40,403 nt of DNA from assembly GCA_011176545.1 (NCBI GenBank), contig DUEN01000054.1, positions 1 through 40,403 on the forward strand, read 5' to 3'. Below, one piece after another: positions 25,811-34,370 of the stretch. The notes below the pieces were generated by a model. That model saw nothing but the letters and a program-made list of their open reading frames with translations. It had not been told where the DNA came from and did no database searches. The position numbers and the translations under genes are program-made. Origin of the DNA: Caldilineae bacterium. GTDB lineage: Bacteria > Chloroflexota > Anaerolineae > DUEN01. Each line of letters starts with the position of its first letter. Position 1 is the stretch's first letter.

Positions 25811-25840
25811 ATTATAGCATGCCGCCATAACCGACGCCAA
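25811..25840 (-). promoter_or_regulatory. Promoter of the rpiB-glycan operon
   Basis: On the minus strand TTGGCG (25835-25840) and consensus TATAAT (25811-25816) are 18 nt apart, ending 34 nt before the rpiB ATG. Confidence 0.65.
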
Positions 25841-25855
25841 TAACTGTAACTGCTC

Positions 25856-25884
25856 ATTGTACGTTTTCAGGCCGTATGTTACAA
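25856..25884 (-). promoter_or_regulatory. Second candidate promoter upstream of rpiB
   Basis: On the minus strand TTGTAA (25879-25884) and TACAAT (25856-25861) are 17 nt apart, about 45 nt upstream of the first promoter. Tandem promoters would fit an operon of housekeeping plus surface genes. Confidence 0.45.
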
Positions 25885-25900
25885 TCCCCCTGCGCGCCCG

Positions 25901-25928
25901 GTAGGGGCACAGCATGCTGTGCCCCTAC
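25901..25928. repeat. 28-nt palindrome, copy 4
   Basis: A perfect palindrome with half-sequence GTAGGGGCACAGCA. It has the same length and arms as the copies at 17344 and 35083. It lies in the 394-nt gap between the divergent rpiB and gnd genes. Confidence 0.85.
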
Positions 25929-26030
25929 TGAAGTCCGTTTTCTTTGCGATGAGAGGGTCCAGGTAGCTCTACACTCAACCGTGATCGTTGCAAGAACGCT
26001 ATGCCTGTATGGTGGGAGAAATGTAGAAAT

Positions 26031-26084
26031 GTAGGGCCGGTTTCCATACCGGCCACAAGATGGCGGGTAAGAAACCCGCCCTAC
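26031..26084. repeat. 54-nt composite palindromic element
   Basis: Outer GTAGGG/CCCTAC arms like those of the 28-nt palindromes enclose two inner hairpins, GCCGGT-ttccat-ACCGGC and GGCGGGT-aagaa-ACCCGCC. It appears to be a larger relative of the same repeat family. Between it and the gnd ribosome-binding site there is no other recognisable signal. Confidence 0.6.
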
Positions 26085-26170
26085 CACGCGCTCCACGGTT
26101 TAATGTGGTGCTACCAGGGTCCACTTGACCGAGATATTCGCGCACATTTCCATTTAGGAGGAGATACGAC

Positions 26171-27583
26171 ATGGGAGATTACGATATCGGTTTGATCGGC
26201 CTAGCCGTGATGGGGCAAAACCTGGTATTGAATATGGAGCGGAACGGTTTCGCCGTGGCGGTGTACAATCGCACGACGTCGAAAGCGGAGGCCTTCGTCG
26301 CGGCGCATCCTGGCAAGCGGCTCTTCCTGGCCCGCACGCTGGAGGAGCTGGCGGGGGCCTTGAAGCGGCCACGTAAGGTCATGATCATGGTACAGGCCGG
26401 CCGGCCTGTTGATCTCATCATCGAGCAGTTGAAGCCATTACTGGAGCCCGGCGACGTCATCATCGACGGCGGAAACTCTTACTTCAAGGATACAGAACGT
26501 CGCGCCCGTGAGCTGGCCCAGGACGGCATCCGCTATCTGGGGACGGGCATCTCCGGCGGCGAGGAGGGGGCGCTCAAAGGCCCCAGTATCATGCCCGGCG
26601 GCGATCGTGAGGCCTACGAGCTCGTCGAGCCGATCTTCACTGCCATCGCCGCGAAGGCCAAAGATGGCCAGCCCTGCGTCACCTACATCGGCCCCGGCGG
26701 CGCGGGACACTACGTGAAGATGGTCCACAACGGCATCGAGTACGGCAACATGCAGCTCATCGCCGAGGTCTACGATGTGATGCACAGAGGCTTGGGCCTC
26801 TCGGCGGCGGAGATGGCCTCCATCTTCTCCGAGTGGAACCGCGAGGAGCTGGCCTCCTTCCTGGTCGAGATCACGGCCGACATCCTGACCCGCATCGACG
26901 ACGAAACCGGACGGCCGCTGGTAGATGTGATCCTGGACAAGGCTGGGCAGAAGGGTACAGGGAAGTGGACCTCACAAGACGCGCTCGACATCGGGGTCGC
27001 CACGCCGACCATCAACGCGGCCGTGGAGGCGCGCATCCTCTCCGCTTATAAGGACGAGCGCGTGAAGGCTTCGCAGGTCATCCCACAGCCGCGACGAGAC
27101 TACGCCGGGGGAAGGGACGAGATCATCAACGCCCTGCGCGCCGCGCTCTACGCATCCACCATCTGCTCCTACGCGCAGGGCATGGCCCTGTTGCGGGCGG
27201 CCTCTCGCGAGTATGAGTACAACCTCAACCTGAGCGAGATCGCGGCCATCTGGCGGGCCGGATGTATCATACGGGCGGACATCCTAGATGACATGCGGGC
27301 AGCCTTTGATCGCGATCCCGATCTGCCTAACCTGTTGTTCGATTCTAAATTCCGCGATGAGGTCGTCAAGTGCGAGCCGCGCTGGCGGCGGGCGATCAAG
27401 GCGGCCATTGACCTCGCTCTCCCTGCGCCCGCCTTGAGCGCATCGCTGGCCTACTTCGACGGATATCGAAGCGCGCACCTGCCCGCCAACCTCATCCAGG
27501 CGCAACGCGACTACTTCGGCGCTCACACGTATGAGCGCGTGGATCGGGAGGGCGTGTTCCATACCGAATGGCTCGAGACGTGA
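26171..27583 (+). CDS. gnd: 6-phosphogluconate dehydrogenase, decarboxylating
   Basis: This 470-residue enzyme oxidises and decarboxylates 6-phosphogluconate to ribulose-5-phosphate in the cytoplasm, making NAD(P)H. The N-terminal dinucleotide motif GLAVMGQNL is at residues 10-18, followed by NRTTSKAEAF. GISGGEEGA is near 129, the catalytic Lys183 lies in YVKMVHNGIEYG, and the family signature VILDKAGQKGTGKW is near 256-269. The usual GIEYGDMQ reads GIEYGNMQ. Length is normal for the long (dimeric) form. An AGGAGG ribosome-binding site lies 8 nt before the ATG. Divergent rpiB supplies the next step of the pathway. Confidence 0.96.
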   Translation: MGDYDIGLIGLAVMGQNLVLNMERNGFAVAVYNRTTSKAEAFVAAHPGKRLFLARTLEELAGALKRPRKVMIMVQAGRPVDLIIEQLKPLLEPGDVIIDGGNSYFKDTERRARELAQDGIRYLGTGISGGEEGALKGPSIMPGGDREAYELVEPIFTAIAAKAKDGQPCVTYIGPGGAGHYVKMVHNGIEYGNMQLIAEVYDVMHRGLGLSAAEMASIFSEWNREELASFLVEITADILTRIDDETGRPLVDVILDKAGQKGTGKWTSQDALDIGVATPTINAAVEARILSAYKDERVKASQVIPQPRRDYAGGRDEIINALRAALYASTICSYAQGMALLRAASREYEYNLNLSEIAAIWRAGCIIRADILDDMRAAFDRDPDLPNLLFDSKFRDEVVKCEPRWRRAIKAAIDLALPAPALSASLAYFDGYRSAHLPANLIQAQRDYFGAHTYERVDREGVFHTEWLET

Positions 27584-27599
27584 AACCGGGACGTGAGAG

Positions 27600-28802
27600 G
27601 TGACCGAGCGTCTCTACTATGCCGACCCGTATCTCACGGAGTTCGAGGCTAGGATCGTCAAGCGTGGCCACGTAGGTGATGCCCCGGCGGTGGTGCTGGA
27701 TCGCACGGCCTTCTATCCCGAGGGAGGCGGCCAGCCGGCCGACCGGGGCACCCTCAACGGGATCCCCGTCGTCGATGTCCAGGTCGTAGATGGCCGGGTG
27801 TGGCACGTGCTCGCCGATGAGATCCCTGGGACGGACGTGTACGGCGCGATCGATTGGGCGCGTCGGCGGGATTACATGCAGCAACACACCGGTCAACACA
27901 TCCTGTCCCAGGCGTTCGTCCGGGTGGCCGGCGCGGCTACGGTGGGATTTCACCTTGGGGCGACGTACGCCACGATCGACCTCGACCAGACGGGGCTCGC
28001 TGACGCGACGCTGGAGGCCGTAGAGCGATTGGCCAACCGCGTGGTGCTGGAAAACCGGTCCGTGCACAGCCGTTTCGTCCCGCCAGGTGAGCTGGCGTCC
28101 CTCCCGTTACGCCGGCCGCCCAAGGTGCAACAGGACGTGCGCGTCGTCGAGATCGAGGGGTTCGACTGCTCCGCCTGCGGAGGCACGCACGTGCGGGCCA
28201 CGGGCGAGGTCGGCTCCATCAAGATCGTGAAGACGGAGCGACGCGGCGATGAGACGAGGATCACGTTCCTGTGCGGCGAGCGAGCCCTGGCGGATTACGC
28301 GCGTAAACACGCGCTGGTGCAACGCCTGGTGGCCCGGCTGACCTGCGGCGAAGACGAGATCGAACGGGCCATCGATAGATTGGAGGAAGAGCATCGGGCC
28401 GTCCGCAGGGCGCTTCGCGAGGCGGAGGAGGCGCTCCTCTCCTATGAAGCGGACGCGCTCTGGGCATCCGCGCATCCGATAGGCCATATACGGGTCATCT
28501 CCCGGGTATACCGTGACACGTCACCAGATCGAGCGCGAAGGATTGCCCAGATGCTGCGCGATCGCCCCGGAACGGTGGTCATGCTGGCGTGCGGAGCCGA
28601 GCGTCCACAACTCATTCTCGCCCGAAGCGAGGATGTCCCCGTGGATGTGCGTCTGCTGCTCCAGGCCGCGTGCCAGATCTGCGGGGGACGGGGAGGTGGC
28701 CGTCCAGATTGGGCCCAGGGTGGCGGAGGGAACCCCGACCGGCTGGAAGACGCGCTGCGGGCGGCCGCAGAAACGTTACGTGACCAGCTAGCGCGATCAT
28801 AG
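27600..28802 (+). CDS. AlaX-type alanyl-tRNA editing protein with DHHA1 domain
   Basis: This 400-residue stand-alone relative of the AlaRS editing domain has RTAFYPEGGGQPADRG (36-50), the zinc ligands HTGQH (96-100) and CGGTH (193-197), a coiled-coil linker (~255-290, EEEHRAVRRALREAEEALL), and a C-terminal DHHA1 domain ending in the Gly-rich CQICGGRGGGRPDWAQGGG (~358-376). It should hydrolyse Ser- or Gly-mischarged tRNA-Ala. The start is GTG 27600, 16 nt after gnd. The long form with DHHA1 corresponds to AlaX-L. Confidence 0.9.
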   Translation: MTERLYYADPYLTEFEARIVKRGHVGDAPAVVLDRTAFYPEGGGQPADRGTLNGIPVVDVQVVDGRVWHVLADEIPGTDVYGAIDWARRRDYMQQHTGQHILSQAFVRVAGAATVGFHLGATYATIDLDQTGLADATLEAVERLANRVVLENRSVHSRFVPPGELASLPLRRPPKVQQDVRVVEIEGFDCSACGGTHVRATGEVGSIKIVKTERRGDETRITFLCGERALADYARKHALVQRLVARLTCGEDEIERAIDRLEEEHRAVRRALREAEEALLSYEADALWASAHPIGHIRVISRVYRDTSPDRARRIAQMLRDRPGTVVMLACGAERPQLILARSEDVPVDVRLLLQAACQICGGRGGGRPDWAQGGGGNPDRLEDALRAAAETLRDQLARS

Positions 28803-28860
28803 CACGATGGATCAAATAAAGGAGCAATGGCGCTCGTTTGAGATGTGGGAGGGTTGTCCT

Positions 28861-29721
28861 ATGGAAGAGTTGGCTCCTGGCGTATTCGCTGTGACCGAAT
28901 GCAGGGGAGCGAATCCTGGCTTCGTCCTGACCGATGAGGGGGCCATCGTCATCGATACGCCTCAGATCCCGGCCGAGGCCAGGGAGCTGCGCAAGACGAT
29001 CGAGCGGCTAAACGGTGGCAAGCCCATCCTTTACGTCATCAACACGGATCACCATCGCGGACACATCCTGGGGAATCAATGGTTTCAGCCGGCTCCCGTC
29101 ATCGCGCATGACGTCGCCTGGAAACATATGAACGGCTACACGGAGAACTTCAAGCAGCGCGTCTATGATTCCTTCCGGCGGGAGCCGGAGATCCAGGCTC
29201 AATTCACCGACCTTGAGATCATCAAGCCGACACTCACGTTCAGCAGGCGCCTGTACCTCTTCCTGGGCGGGCGGGAAATCCGCATCATCTGGGTCGGCGG
29301 CCATACGCCCGCGACCTCCATCGTCTGGCTGCCGGCCGAGCGCGTCGTCTTCGTAGGCGACGCGGTGTGGGTCGATCAACACCCCTACATGGGGCAGGCC
29401 AACTCGAAGGAGTGGCTGGAGGGATTGACCTACATCCGCCGCCTGGACGCGGAGTATATCGTGCCTGGCCACGGGCCGGTGTGTGGACGCGAGGCCACCG
29501 AGCGCATGTCGGAGTATATCCGCCACATGCGCTCACGCGTACGCTCCCTCTATCGCGCGGGCAAAAGCAAGCAGGAAACGGCCAACTTATTGGTGGGCGA
29601 GCTGCTTACATGGTTCCCGATCCCGCGCGAGCGCAGGTCCCGCATCGAGTCACAGATCAAGTCTGGTATCGGCCGGGTGTGGGCGGAGATCCATCGCGAT
29701 GGGGCGAGCGGAGACGAATGA
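28861..29721 (+). CDS. Metallo-beta-lactamase-fold hydrolase with altered metal motif
   Basis: This 286-residue MBL-fold protein has LTDEGAIVIDTP near the start, GGHTPATS and VFVGDAVW in the middle, and YIVPGHGPVCGR as the last metal-ligand strand. The canonical first metal motif H-x-H-x-D-H is here D63-H64-H65-R66-G67-H68 (NTDHHRGH), so the first His and the Asp that binds the second metal are replaced. The protein may bind one metal or use shifted ligands. The substrate is unknown. I chose ATG 28861 because GGAGGG lies 7 nt upstream; a longer frame starts at 28807 without a ribosome-binding site. Confidence 0.85.
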   Translation: MEELAPGVFAVTECRGANPGFVLTDEGAIVIDTPQIPAEARELRKTIERLNGGKPILYVINTDHHRGHILGNQWFQPAPVIAHDVAWKHMNGYTENFKQRVYDSFRREPEIQAQFTDLEIIKPTLTFSRRLYLFLGGREIRIIWVGGHTPATSIVWLPAERVVFVGDAVWVDQHPYMGQANSKEWLEGLTYIRRLDAEYIVPGHGPVCGREATERMSEYIRHMRSRVRSLYRAGKSKQETANLLVGELLTWFPIPRERRSRIESQIKSGIGRVWAEIHRDGASGDE

Positions 29722-29790
29722 TCTGAGTAGGGCATGTCGTCGTATGGGGCTGCGCTGTGATAGTCGTGCGTCGGGGGAGGTGATGAGACG

Positions 29791-30768
29791 ATGGCACGGG
29801 CGATCGAGGTGGGCAAGCTCACTCCTGCGGACGAGTTGCGTGAGCTGTTGGATCGCGTGGAACGCCGCGTGGCCAACGTGAAAAGCGCCAGCGCGGAGCA
29901 AGTCTTCGAGCTCTTCGAGTGGCTGGATCGGATCGCGAGCCTCATGGCGGAATTGGAGGCCGCGGGGGTCGATCTGCGCCCTGAACGCACCCGCCTGGAG
30001 AGCGTCGAGGGGATGATGCGAAACCGGGCGGGGATCATCGTGCGCAAGGCAGGCCTGACGCTGTCCAAACGCCGTGAGGAGGTCAACCCAGATGAGTCCC
30101 GCTGGTGGTGGTGGCTGGATCGCTTCGTCCTAGAATGCACCCGACGCCGCATCCGACGCGCCCTGATCACGTTGGGCGTGCTCGCCATCCTGGGTGGCGT
30201 GGCCTACTTCGCCCTCAACTACCTCTTCCCCACTGACCCTCGGGTGGAGAAAGCCCACGAGCATCAGCTCACCGCGGAGCGCCTGGCCATGGATGGCGAC
30301 TGGGCCCAGGCTGAGCAGGAGTTCCTGAAAGCCCTGGAGTACACACCGGAGGATCCCACGCTATGGACCTGGCTGGGCGTGACGCGCGAGATGCAGGGAA
30401 ATCAAGCAGGCGCTGAGGAGGCTTTCACACGGGCGCGAGAGGCCGCCGGCTCTGAGCTGGACTACCTCCTCATCCGCGGGCAGGTGTACACCCAGGCGGG
30501 ACAGGGGGAGAAGGCGCTGGCTGACGCCAAGAAAGCGGTCGAGTTGGCCCCTGATTCCGCGCGCGCCCATTTCGTGCTCGCTGGCGCGTATGAGGCTACG
30601 GGGCAATATGCCGAGGCCATCAAGGAATTTGAGAAGACCTCCGATCTGGCGGAGGAGACGGACCCGCAGCTGGTCGTGTTGGCGCGCATGCGCATGGGCA
30701 TGCTGATGCAGATGCCCAGCCTGCCCACCGGCACGGGAACTGTGACGGCGACCGTCACGGCACCGTAA
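29791..30768 (+). CDS. Membrane-anchored TPR protein
   Basis: This 325-residue protein has an N-terminal cytoplasmic helical region (1-105), a Trp-rich start of the anchor (RWWWWLD), one transmembrane helix at ~124-146 (ALITLGVLAILGGVAYFALNYLF), then four or so tetratricopeptide repeats to ~300 (for example DWAQAEQEFLKALEYTPEDPTLWTWLG and GQYAEAIKEFEKTSDL), and a Thr-rich tail. It is likely a scaffold for protein assembly at the membrane; the partner is unknown. GGGAGG lies 10 nt before the ATG. It is followed by an intrinsic terminator. Confidence 0.8.
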   Translation: MARAIEVGKLTPADELRELLDRVERRVANVKSASAEQVFELFEWLDRIASLMAELEAAGVDLRPERTRLESVEGMMRNRAGIIVRKAGLTLSKRREEVNPDESRWWWWLDRFVLECTRRRIRRALITLGVLAILGGVAYFALNYLFPTDPRVEKAHEHQLTAERLAMDGDWAQAEQEFLKALEYTPEDPTLWTWLGVTREMQGNQAGAEEAFTRAREAAGSELDYLLIRGQVYTQAGQGEKALADAKKAVELAPDSARAHFVLAGAYEATGQYAEAIKEFEKTSDLAEETDPQLVVLARMRMGMLMQMPSLPTGTGTVTATVTAP

Positions 30769-30791
30769 CGATTCGGGACTATCCGGCGCAT

Positions 30792-30832
30792 AAGGTGACC
30801 GGCACTCTGGAAGGCGCCGGTCACCTTTCTTT
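30792..30832 (+). terminator. Intrinsic terminator after the TPR gene
   Basis: AAGGTGACCGGC (30792-30803) pairs with GCCGGTCACCTT (30816-30827), a 12-bp perfect stem, followed by the T-rich TCTTTT. It ends the gnd-to-TPR transcript. Confidence 0.85.
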
Positions 30833-30860
30833 TCCAAAGAGCGAGCTTTTGTGGTACAAT
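30832..30860 (+). promoter_or_regulatory. Candidate promoter of the phosphoribosyltransferase gene
   Basis: TTCCAA (30832-30837) and TACAAT (30855-30860) are 17 nt apart, immediately after the terminator. The leader to the ATG at 30972 would be about 105 nt. No riboswitch fold was recognised in it. Confidence 0.5.
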
Positions 30861-30971
30861 GTTTCGCTCCTGGAAAGCGACCGGGACGCACATGACGAGG
30901 GATGCCAGGCGGCCTCCGTGCGGGGTCCTTCGAGCGCACGGGATGGCTGATCATTGACGAGGAGGACAGTC

Positions 30972-31532
30972 ATGAGCGAGGCCACAGATCGCAAGTACTA
31001 TACCGTCGAGATCGCTGGCGTGACCCGTCACCTGCCGCTGTTCGAAGTGGCGCCGGGGGTTTCCATCGCCATCTTCAACATGCTGGGAGATACCGAGGTG
31101 GTGGAGGCGGCGGCGGATGAGCTGGCCAAGCGGCTGCCCAGGGACGCGGACGTGCTGATGACGCCGGAGGTCAAATCGATCCCGCTGGCCCACGCGCTCT
31201 CGGTGCGCATGGGCATCCCATATGTGGTGGCCCGCAAGATCCGCAAGCCGTACATGGTCGATTCCATCAGCGTGGAGGTCGTCTCCATAACGACGGGGAA
31301 GCCGCAGACGCTATGGTTGGACGGGAAGGATCGCCCCCTCATCAAGGACAAGCGGGTGATCCTAGTCGATGATGTGGTGAGCACGGGGAGCACCCTACAG
31401 GGGATGCGCAAGCTTGTGGCCGAGGCCGGCGGCACTGTCGTGGCCGAGGCCGCCGTCTTCACCGAGGGCGAGGAGGACGCCTGGCCGGAGGTCATCGCCC
31501 TCGGTCATCTACCGGTCTTCAAGGAGGCTTAA
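30972..31532 (+). CDS. Phosphoribosyltransferase, adenine phosphoribosyltransferase-like
   Basis: This 186-residue type I PRTase has the PRPP-binding motif [13 protein letters not shown] and the pyrophosphate-loop region [26 protein letters not shown], which resembles Apt. It probably salvages adenine to AMP, though relatives act on xanthine or in regulation. ATG 30972 was chosen because GAGGAGG ends 6 nt upstream; the open frame reaches 30954 only through a TTG without a ribosome-binding site. Confidence 0.85.
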   Translation: MSEATDRKYYTVEIAGVTRHLPLFEVAPGVSIAIFNMLGDTEVVEAAADELAKRLPRDADVLMTPEVKSIPLAHALSVRMGIPYVVARKIRKPYMVDSISVEVVSITTGKPQTLWLDGKDRPLIKDKRVILVDDVVSTGSTLQGMRKLVAEAGGTVVAEAAVFTEGEEDAWPEVIALGHLPVFKEA

Positions 31533-31587
31533 GTCTTTCAATCTAACACTCCGGGCGGGTAAGGTATGATTTGTGGAGGAGAGGGGG

Positions 31588-31905
31588 ATGCAAATGCAAG
31601 TAAACAGCCAAACGAAAGATGAGCAGACTCTCGTCAGCATTATACGTTCGCTTCCTCCAGAGCGAATAACACAACTCATTGATTTCGCGCGTTTCCTCGA
31701 AGCACAAACACTTATAGAGGAATTAGCGGCCACCGAAAGCACGGCAGAAATTGAGGCGGACATTGCAAAATGGGATGCTCTGTTGGCTTCTGAGGAAGCA
31801 CAGGAGTTGCTGGATAAACTGGCAGACGAAGCCTTGCAGGAACATAAAGCGGGGCAAACCCGGCCAATACACTTTACAGATGAAGGACGAATTGCACTCG
31901 AATGA
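31588..31905 (+). CDS. Putative antitoxin of a RelE/ParE-type pair
   Basis: This 105-residue, mostly helical acidic protein (LVSIIRSLPPERITQLIDFARFLEAQTLIEEL ... WDALLASEEAQELLDKLADEALQ) resembles the short antitoxin-like proteins that precede RelE/ParE toxins. ATG 31588 has GGAGGAGAGGGGG directly before it. Its stop overlaps the start of the toxin-like frame (ATGA at 31902). It is clearly more A/T-rich than the neighbouring genes, which suggests recent acquisition. The family assignment rests on size, composition and partner. Confidence 0.65.
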   Translation: MQMQVNSQTKDEQTLVSIIRSLPPERITQLIDFARFLEAQTLIEELAATESTAEIEADIAKWDALLASEEAQELLDKLADEALQEHKAGQTRPIHFTDEGRIALE

Positions 31906-32170
31906 AGTCAAGCACTACTTCGCGGTTCTGGAAGCTATACGAGGCATTACCTGAAGATATCAGCGTCGGGCTGATAAGGCATATCGGCTTTGGCAATTGA
32001 ACCCACGTGCACACGGGCTGGACTTCAAACGGATAGGGCAAAGACGACCAGTCTATTCCGTGCGTATTGGAAGGGGATACCGGGCACTTGGTCTACTTGA
32101 GGGGGATACGATTATCTGGTTCTGGATTGGCCATCATGATGAGTATGAGCGTCTGCTGAATAGCATGTAA
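31902..32170 (+). pseudogene. Frameshifted RelE/ParE-type toxin
   Basis: The ATG at 31902 opens MKSSTTSRFWKLYEALPEDI, and the reading then must move by one base near 31957-31962 to continue as [68 protein letters not shown]-stop (32168-32170). This is a clear RelE/ParE-fold toxin pattern. The whole stretch is 269 nt, one short of 90 codons, so a single-base deletion explains it. The toxin should be inactive unless the missing base is a sequencing error. It ends 23 nt before prfA. Confidence 0.8.
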
Positions 32171-32193
32171 GAGAGATGAATGGTGAGGCGATG

Positions 32194-33267
32194 ATGTTTG
32201 ATCGGTTGGAGAAGATCGAAGCGCGCTACGAAGAGCTATCGCGGCTCATGGCGGATCCGGAGATCGCCAAGGATCACGCGCGCGTGGCGCGCCTGGCCCA
32301 GGAACAGACGGAATTGGAGGAGACGGTCCAGGCCTACCGGCATTGGCGGTCGCTCAAGGAACAGATCGAGGAGGCCCGCCAGATGCTGGAGGATGAGACG
32401 GACGCGGAGATGATCCAGTTTCTTAAGGATGAGATCCACCGCCTGGAGAAGGAACTGGAGGAGGCTGAGCAGCGCCTGCGCCAGTTACTGGTGCCGCGCG
32501 ATCCCAACGATGACAAGGACGTGATCGTGGAGATCCGGGCAGGCGCGGGCGGCGATGAGGCTGGGCTGTTCGCTGCCGACCTGTTCCGCATGTACACGCG
32601 CTACGCGGAGAAGAAGGGGTGGAAGACGGAGGTCCTAAGCGCGAACGAGACGGGCATCGGCGGCTTCAAAGAAGTCATCTTCGAGGTCAAGGGGAAGGGA
32701 GCCTATAGCCGCCTGAAGTACGAGAGCGGGGTACACCGCGTGCAGCGGGTGCCCGTCACGGAAGCCAGCGGCCGTATCCACACGTCCACGGCGACGGTGG
32801 CCGTGCTGCCGAAGATGGACGAGATCGAAGTAGAGATCGATCCCAAGGACCTTCGCATCGACGTGTTTCGCTCGACGGGGCACGGCGGCCAAAGCGTGAA
32901 CACCACGGACTCGGCGGTGCGCATCACCCATCTGCCGACTGGCATCGTGGTGACGTGTCAGGACGAGCGGTCGCAGCTTCAAAACCGGGCGCGGGCGATG
33001 GCCATCTTGCGCGCCCGGCTCTACGACCTAGAGCGTCGTAAGCAGATGGAACAGGTCACCACCACCCGGCGTCTACAGGTCGGGTCCGGCGACCGCAGCG
33101 AGAAGATCCGCACGTATAACTTCCCCCAAAACCGGGTGACGGATCACCGCATCGGGCTCACGTCCTATCGCCTGGAGGAGATCCTGGACGGGGAGATCGA
33201 TGAGTTCATCGAGGCGCTGGCGGCCGCGGATCAGGCGGAGCGCCTTCAGGCCGCCGAACAGACATGA
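32194..33267 (+). CDS. prfA: Peptide chain release factor 1
   Basis: This 357-residue release factor terminates translation at UAA and UAG. The N-terminus [15 protein letters not shown] matches RF1 proteins. The stop-codon recognition motif is PVT within [13 protein letters not shown], and the catalytic GGQ is at residues 231-233 in [20 protein letters not shown] 32194 was chosen over 32176 and 32191 because GAGG lies 5 nt upstream and it gives the standard N-terminus. It is followed by prmC, whose product methylates the GGQ glutamine. Confidence 0.96.
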   Translation: MFDRLEKIEARYEELSRLMADPEIAKDHARVARLAQEQTELEETVQAYRHWRSLKEQIEEARQMLEDETDAEMIQFLKDEIHRLEKELEEAEQRLRQLLVPRDPNDDKDVIVEIRAGAGGDEAGLFAADLFRMYTRYAEKKGWKTEVLSANETGIGGFKEVIFEVKGKGAYSRLKYESGVHRVQRVPVTEASGRIHTSTATVAVLPKMDEIEVEIDPKDLRIDVFRSTGHGGQSVNTTDSAVRITHLPTGIVVTCQDERSQLQNRARAMAILRARLYDLERRKQMEQVTTTRRLQVGSGDRSEKIRTYNFPQNRVTDHRIGLTSYRLEEILDGEIDEFIEALAAADQAERLQAAEQT

Positions 33268-33311
33268 GCCCACGAAGGCATCACATCAAGACATCGGAGG
33301 ATAGAGAGAAC

Positions 33312-34304
33312 ATGCCGGTCAATGTCCGACCAGCCACATCCCAAAGGCGGGAGCAAGATGATCAAACGCATGGAAATCGGGCTACATATATCGTACCATT
33401 GGATGTGCTGAAATGGCGATTAGCCCGGAAGACGACGGTGGGGCGGGCGCTCGCGGCGGCCCGACAGCGGCTGAAGGAGGCCGGTTGCGAGACGGCTCGA
33501 CTGGATGCGGAGGTGTTGCTGGCTCACACGTTGGGCGTCAGCCGCACCTGGTTGTATGCCCACCCGGAGCGCGAGCTGTTGCCAGATGAGGTCGCCAGGT
33601 TCGAGTCTCTGGTCGTTCGCAGGGCTCAGCATGAGCCCATCGCCTATCTGGTGGGGCATAAATCCTTCTATGGGTTGGACTTTGTGGTGGACCGCCGCGT
33701 GCTCATCCCCCGTCCGGAGACCGAGATCCTGGTGGAACGGGCGATCGAGGCGTTGAGCTGGTTTCGCTCTCACAACGACGACGCGGGCATCGCGAGGAAG
33801 GTGCGCGTGGCAGATGTGGGTACGGGGTGTGGGGCCATCGCTGTCACCCTGGCCGTCGAGTGCCCTGAGGTCTACGTCTACGCCACCGACATCTCACAAG
33901 ACGCCCTCGACGTGGCGGCGCAGAACGTGTGGCGATACGGCGTGGGCGATCGGGTCACCCTGTTGCAGGGCGACCTGCTGACGCCCATCCCCGAACCGGT
34001 GGAGATGATCATCGCGAATCTGCCCTACGTGCCGGAATCGGATTGGGCCACGCTGGCACCGGATATCAGGCAATATGAGCCCCGTCTGGCTCTGGATGGC
34101 GGGCCGGATGGGCTCGCGTTGATCGACCGCCTGCTGACCCAAGCACCATCCTGGCTCCTCCCCCAGGGGGTCATCCTGCTAGAGATCGGCCACGATCAGG
34201 GAGAAGTGGTACGACAGAAGGCGCTACATCACTTTCCATGGGCCCGAGTCGATGTGATTCGGGACTACGCGGACCTGGATCGCATCGTACGCATCGTGAC
34301 ATGA
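33312..34304 (+). CDS. prmC: Release factor glutamine methyltransferase PrmC (HemK)
   Basis: This SAM-dependent enzyme N5-methylates the GGQ glutamine of RF1/RF2. The N-terminal helical substrate domain (TVGRALAAARQRLKEAG ... DAEVLLAHTLGVSRTWLYAHPERELL) is followed by LIPRPETEILVE, SAM motif VADVGTGCGAIAVTLA and the active-site tetrapeptide, here NLPY in place of the usual NPPY. The protein is 330 residues from ATG 33312, which has GGAGG 11 nt upstream. An alternative ATG at 33264 overlaps the prfA stop but lacks a ribosome-binding site. The region before residue ~35 is not conserved. Co-transcribed with prfA. Confidence 0.93.
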   Translation: MPVNVRPATSQRREQDDQTHGNRATYIVPLDVLKWRLARKTTVGRALAAARQRLKEAGCETARLDAEVLLAHTLGVSRTWLYAHPERELLPDEVARFESLVVRRAQHEPIAYLVGHKSFYGLDFVVDRRVLIPRPETEILVERAIEALSWFRSHNDDAGIARKVRVADVGTGCGAIAVTLAVECPEVYVYATDISQDALDVAAQNVWRYGVGDRVTLLQGDLLTPIPEPVEMIIANLPYVPESDWATLAPDIRQYEPRLALDGGPDGLALIDRLLTQAPSWLLPQGVILLEIGHDQGEVVRQKALHHFPWARVDVIRDYADLDRIVRIVT

Positions 34305-34370
34305 ACGCACGGGGGATCCACCCGTCACAAGCGGCAGTGGTTGCGCGATCCACCATCAATGGAGTTCTAC

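Noticed and set aside
26105-26160. Promoter directly before gnd (TTGACC ...)
   Set aside because: A -35-like TTGACC is present but no acceptable -10 box lies at the right distance, so no promoter was called.
31902-31984. Short 5' toxin frame (MKSSTTSRFWKL...) as an independent small gene
   Set aside because: It continues in the shifted frame as a typical RelE/ParE toxin to 32170, so a frameshift is the simpler explanation.
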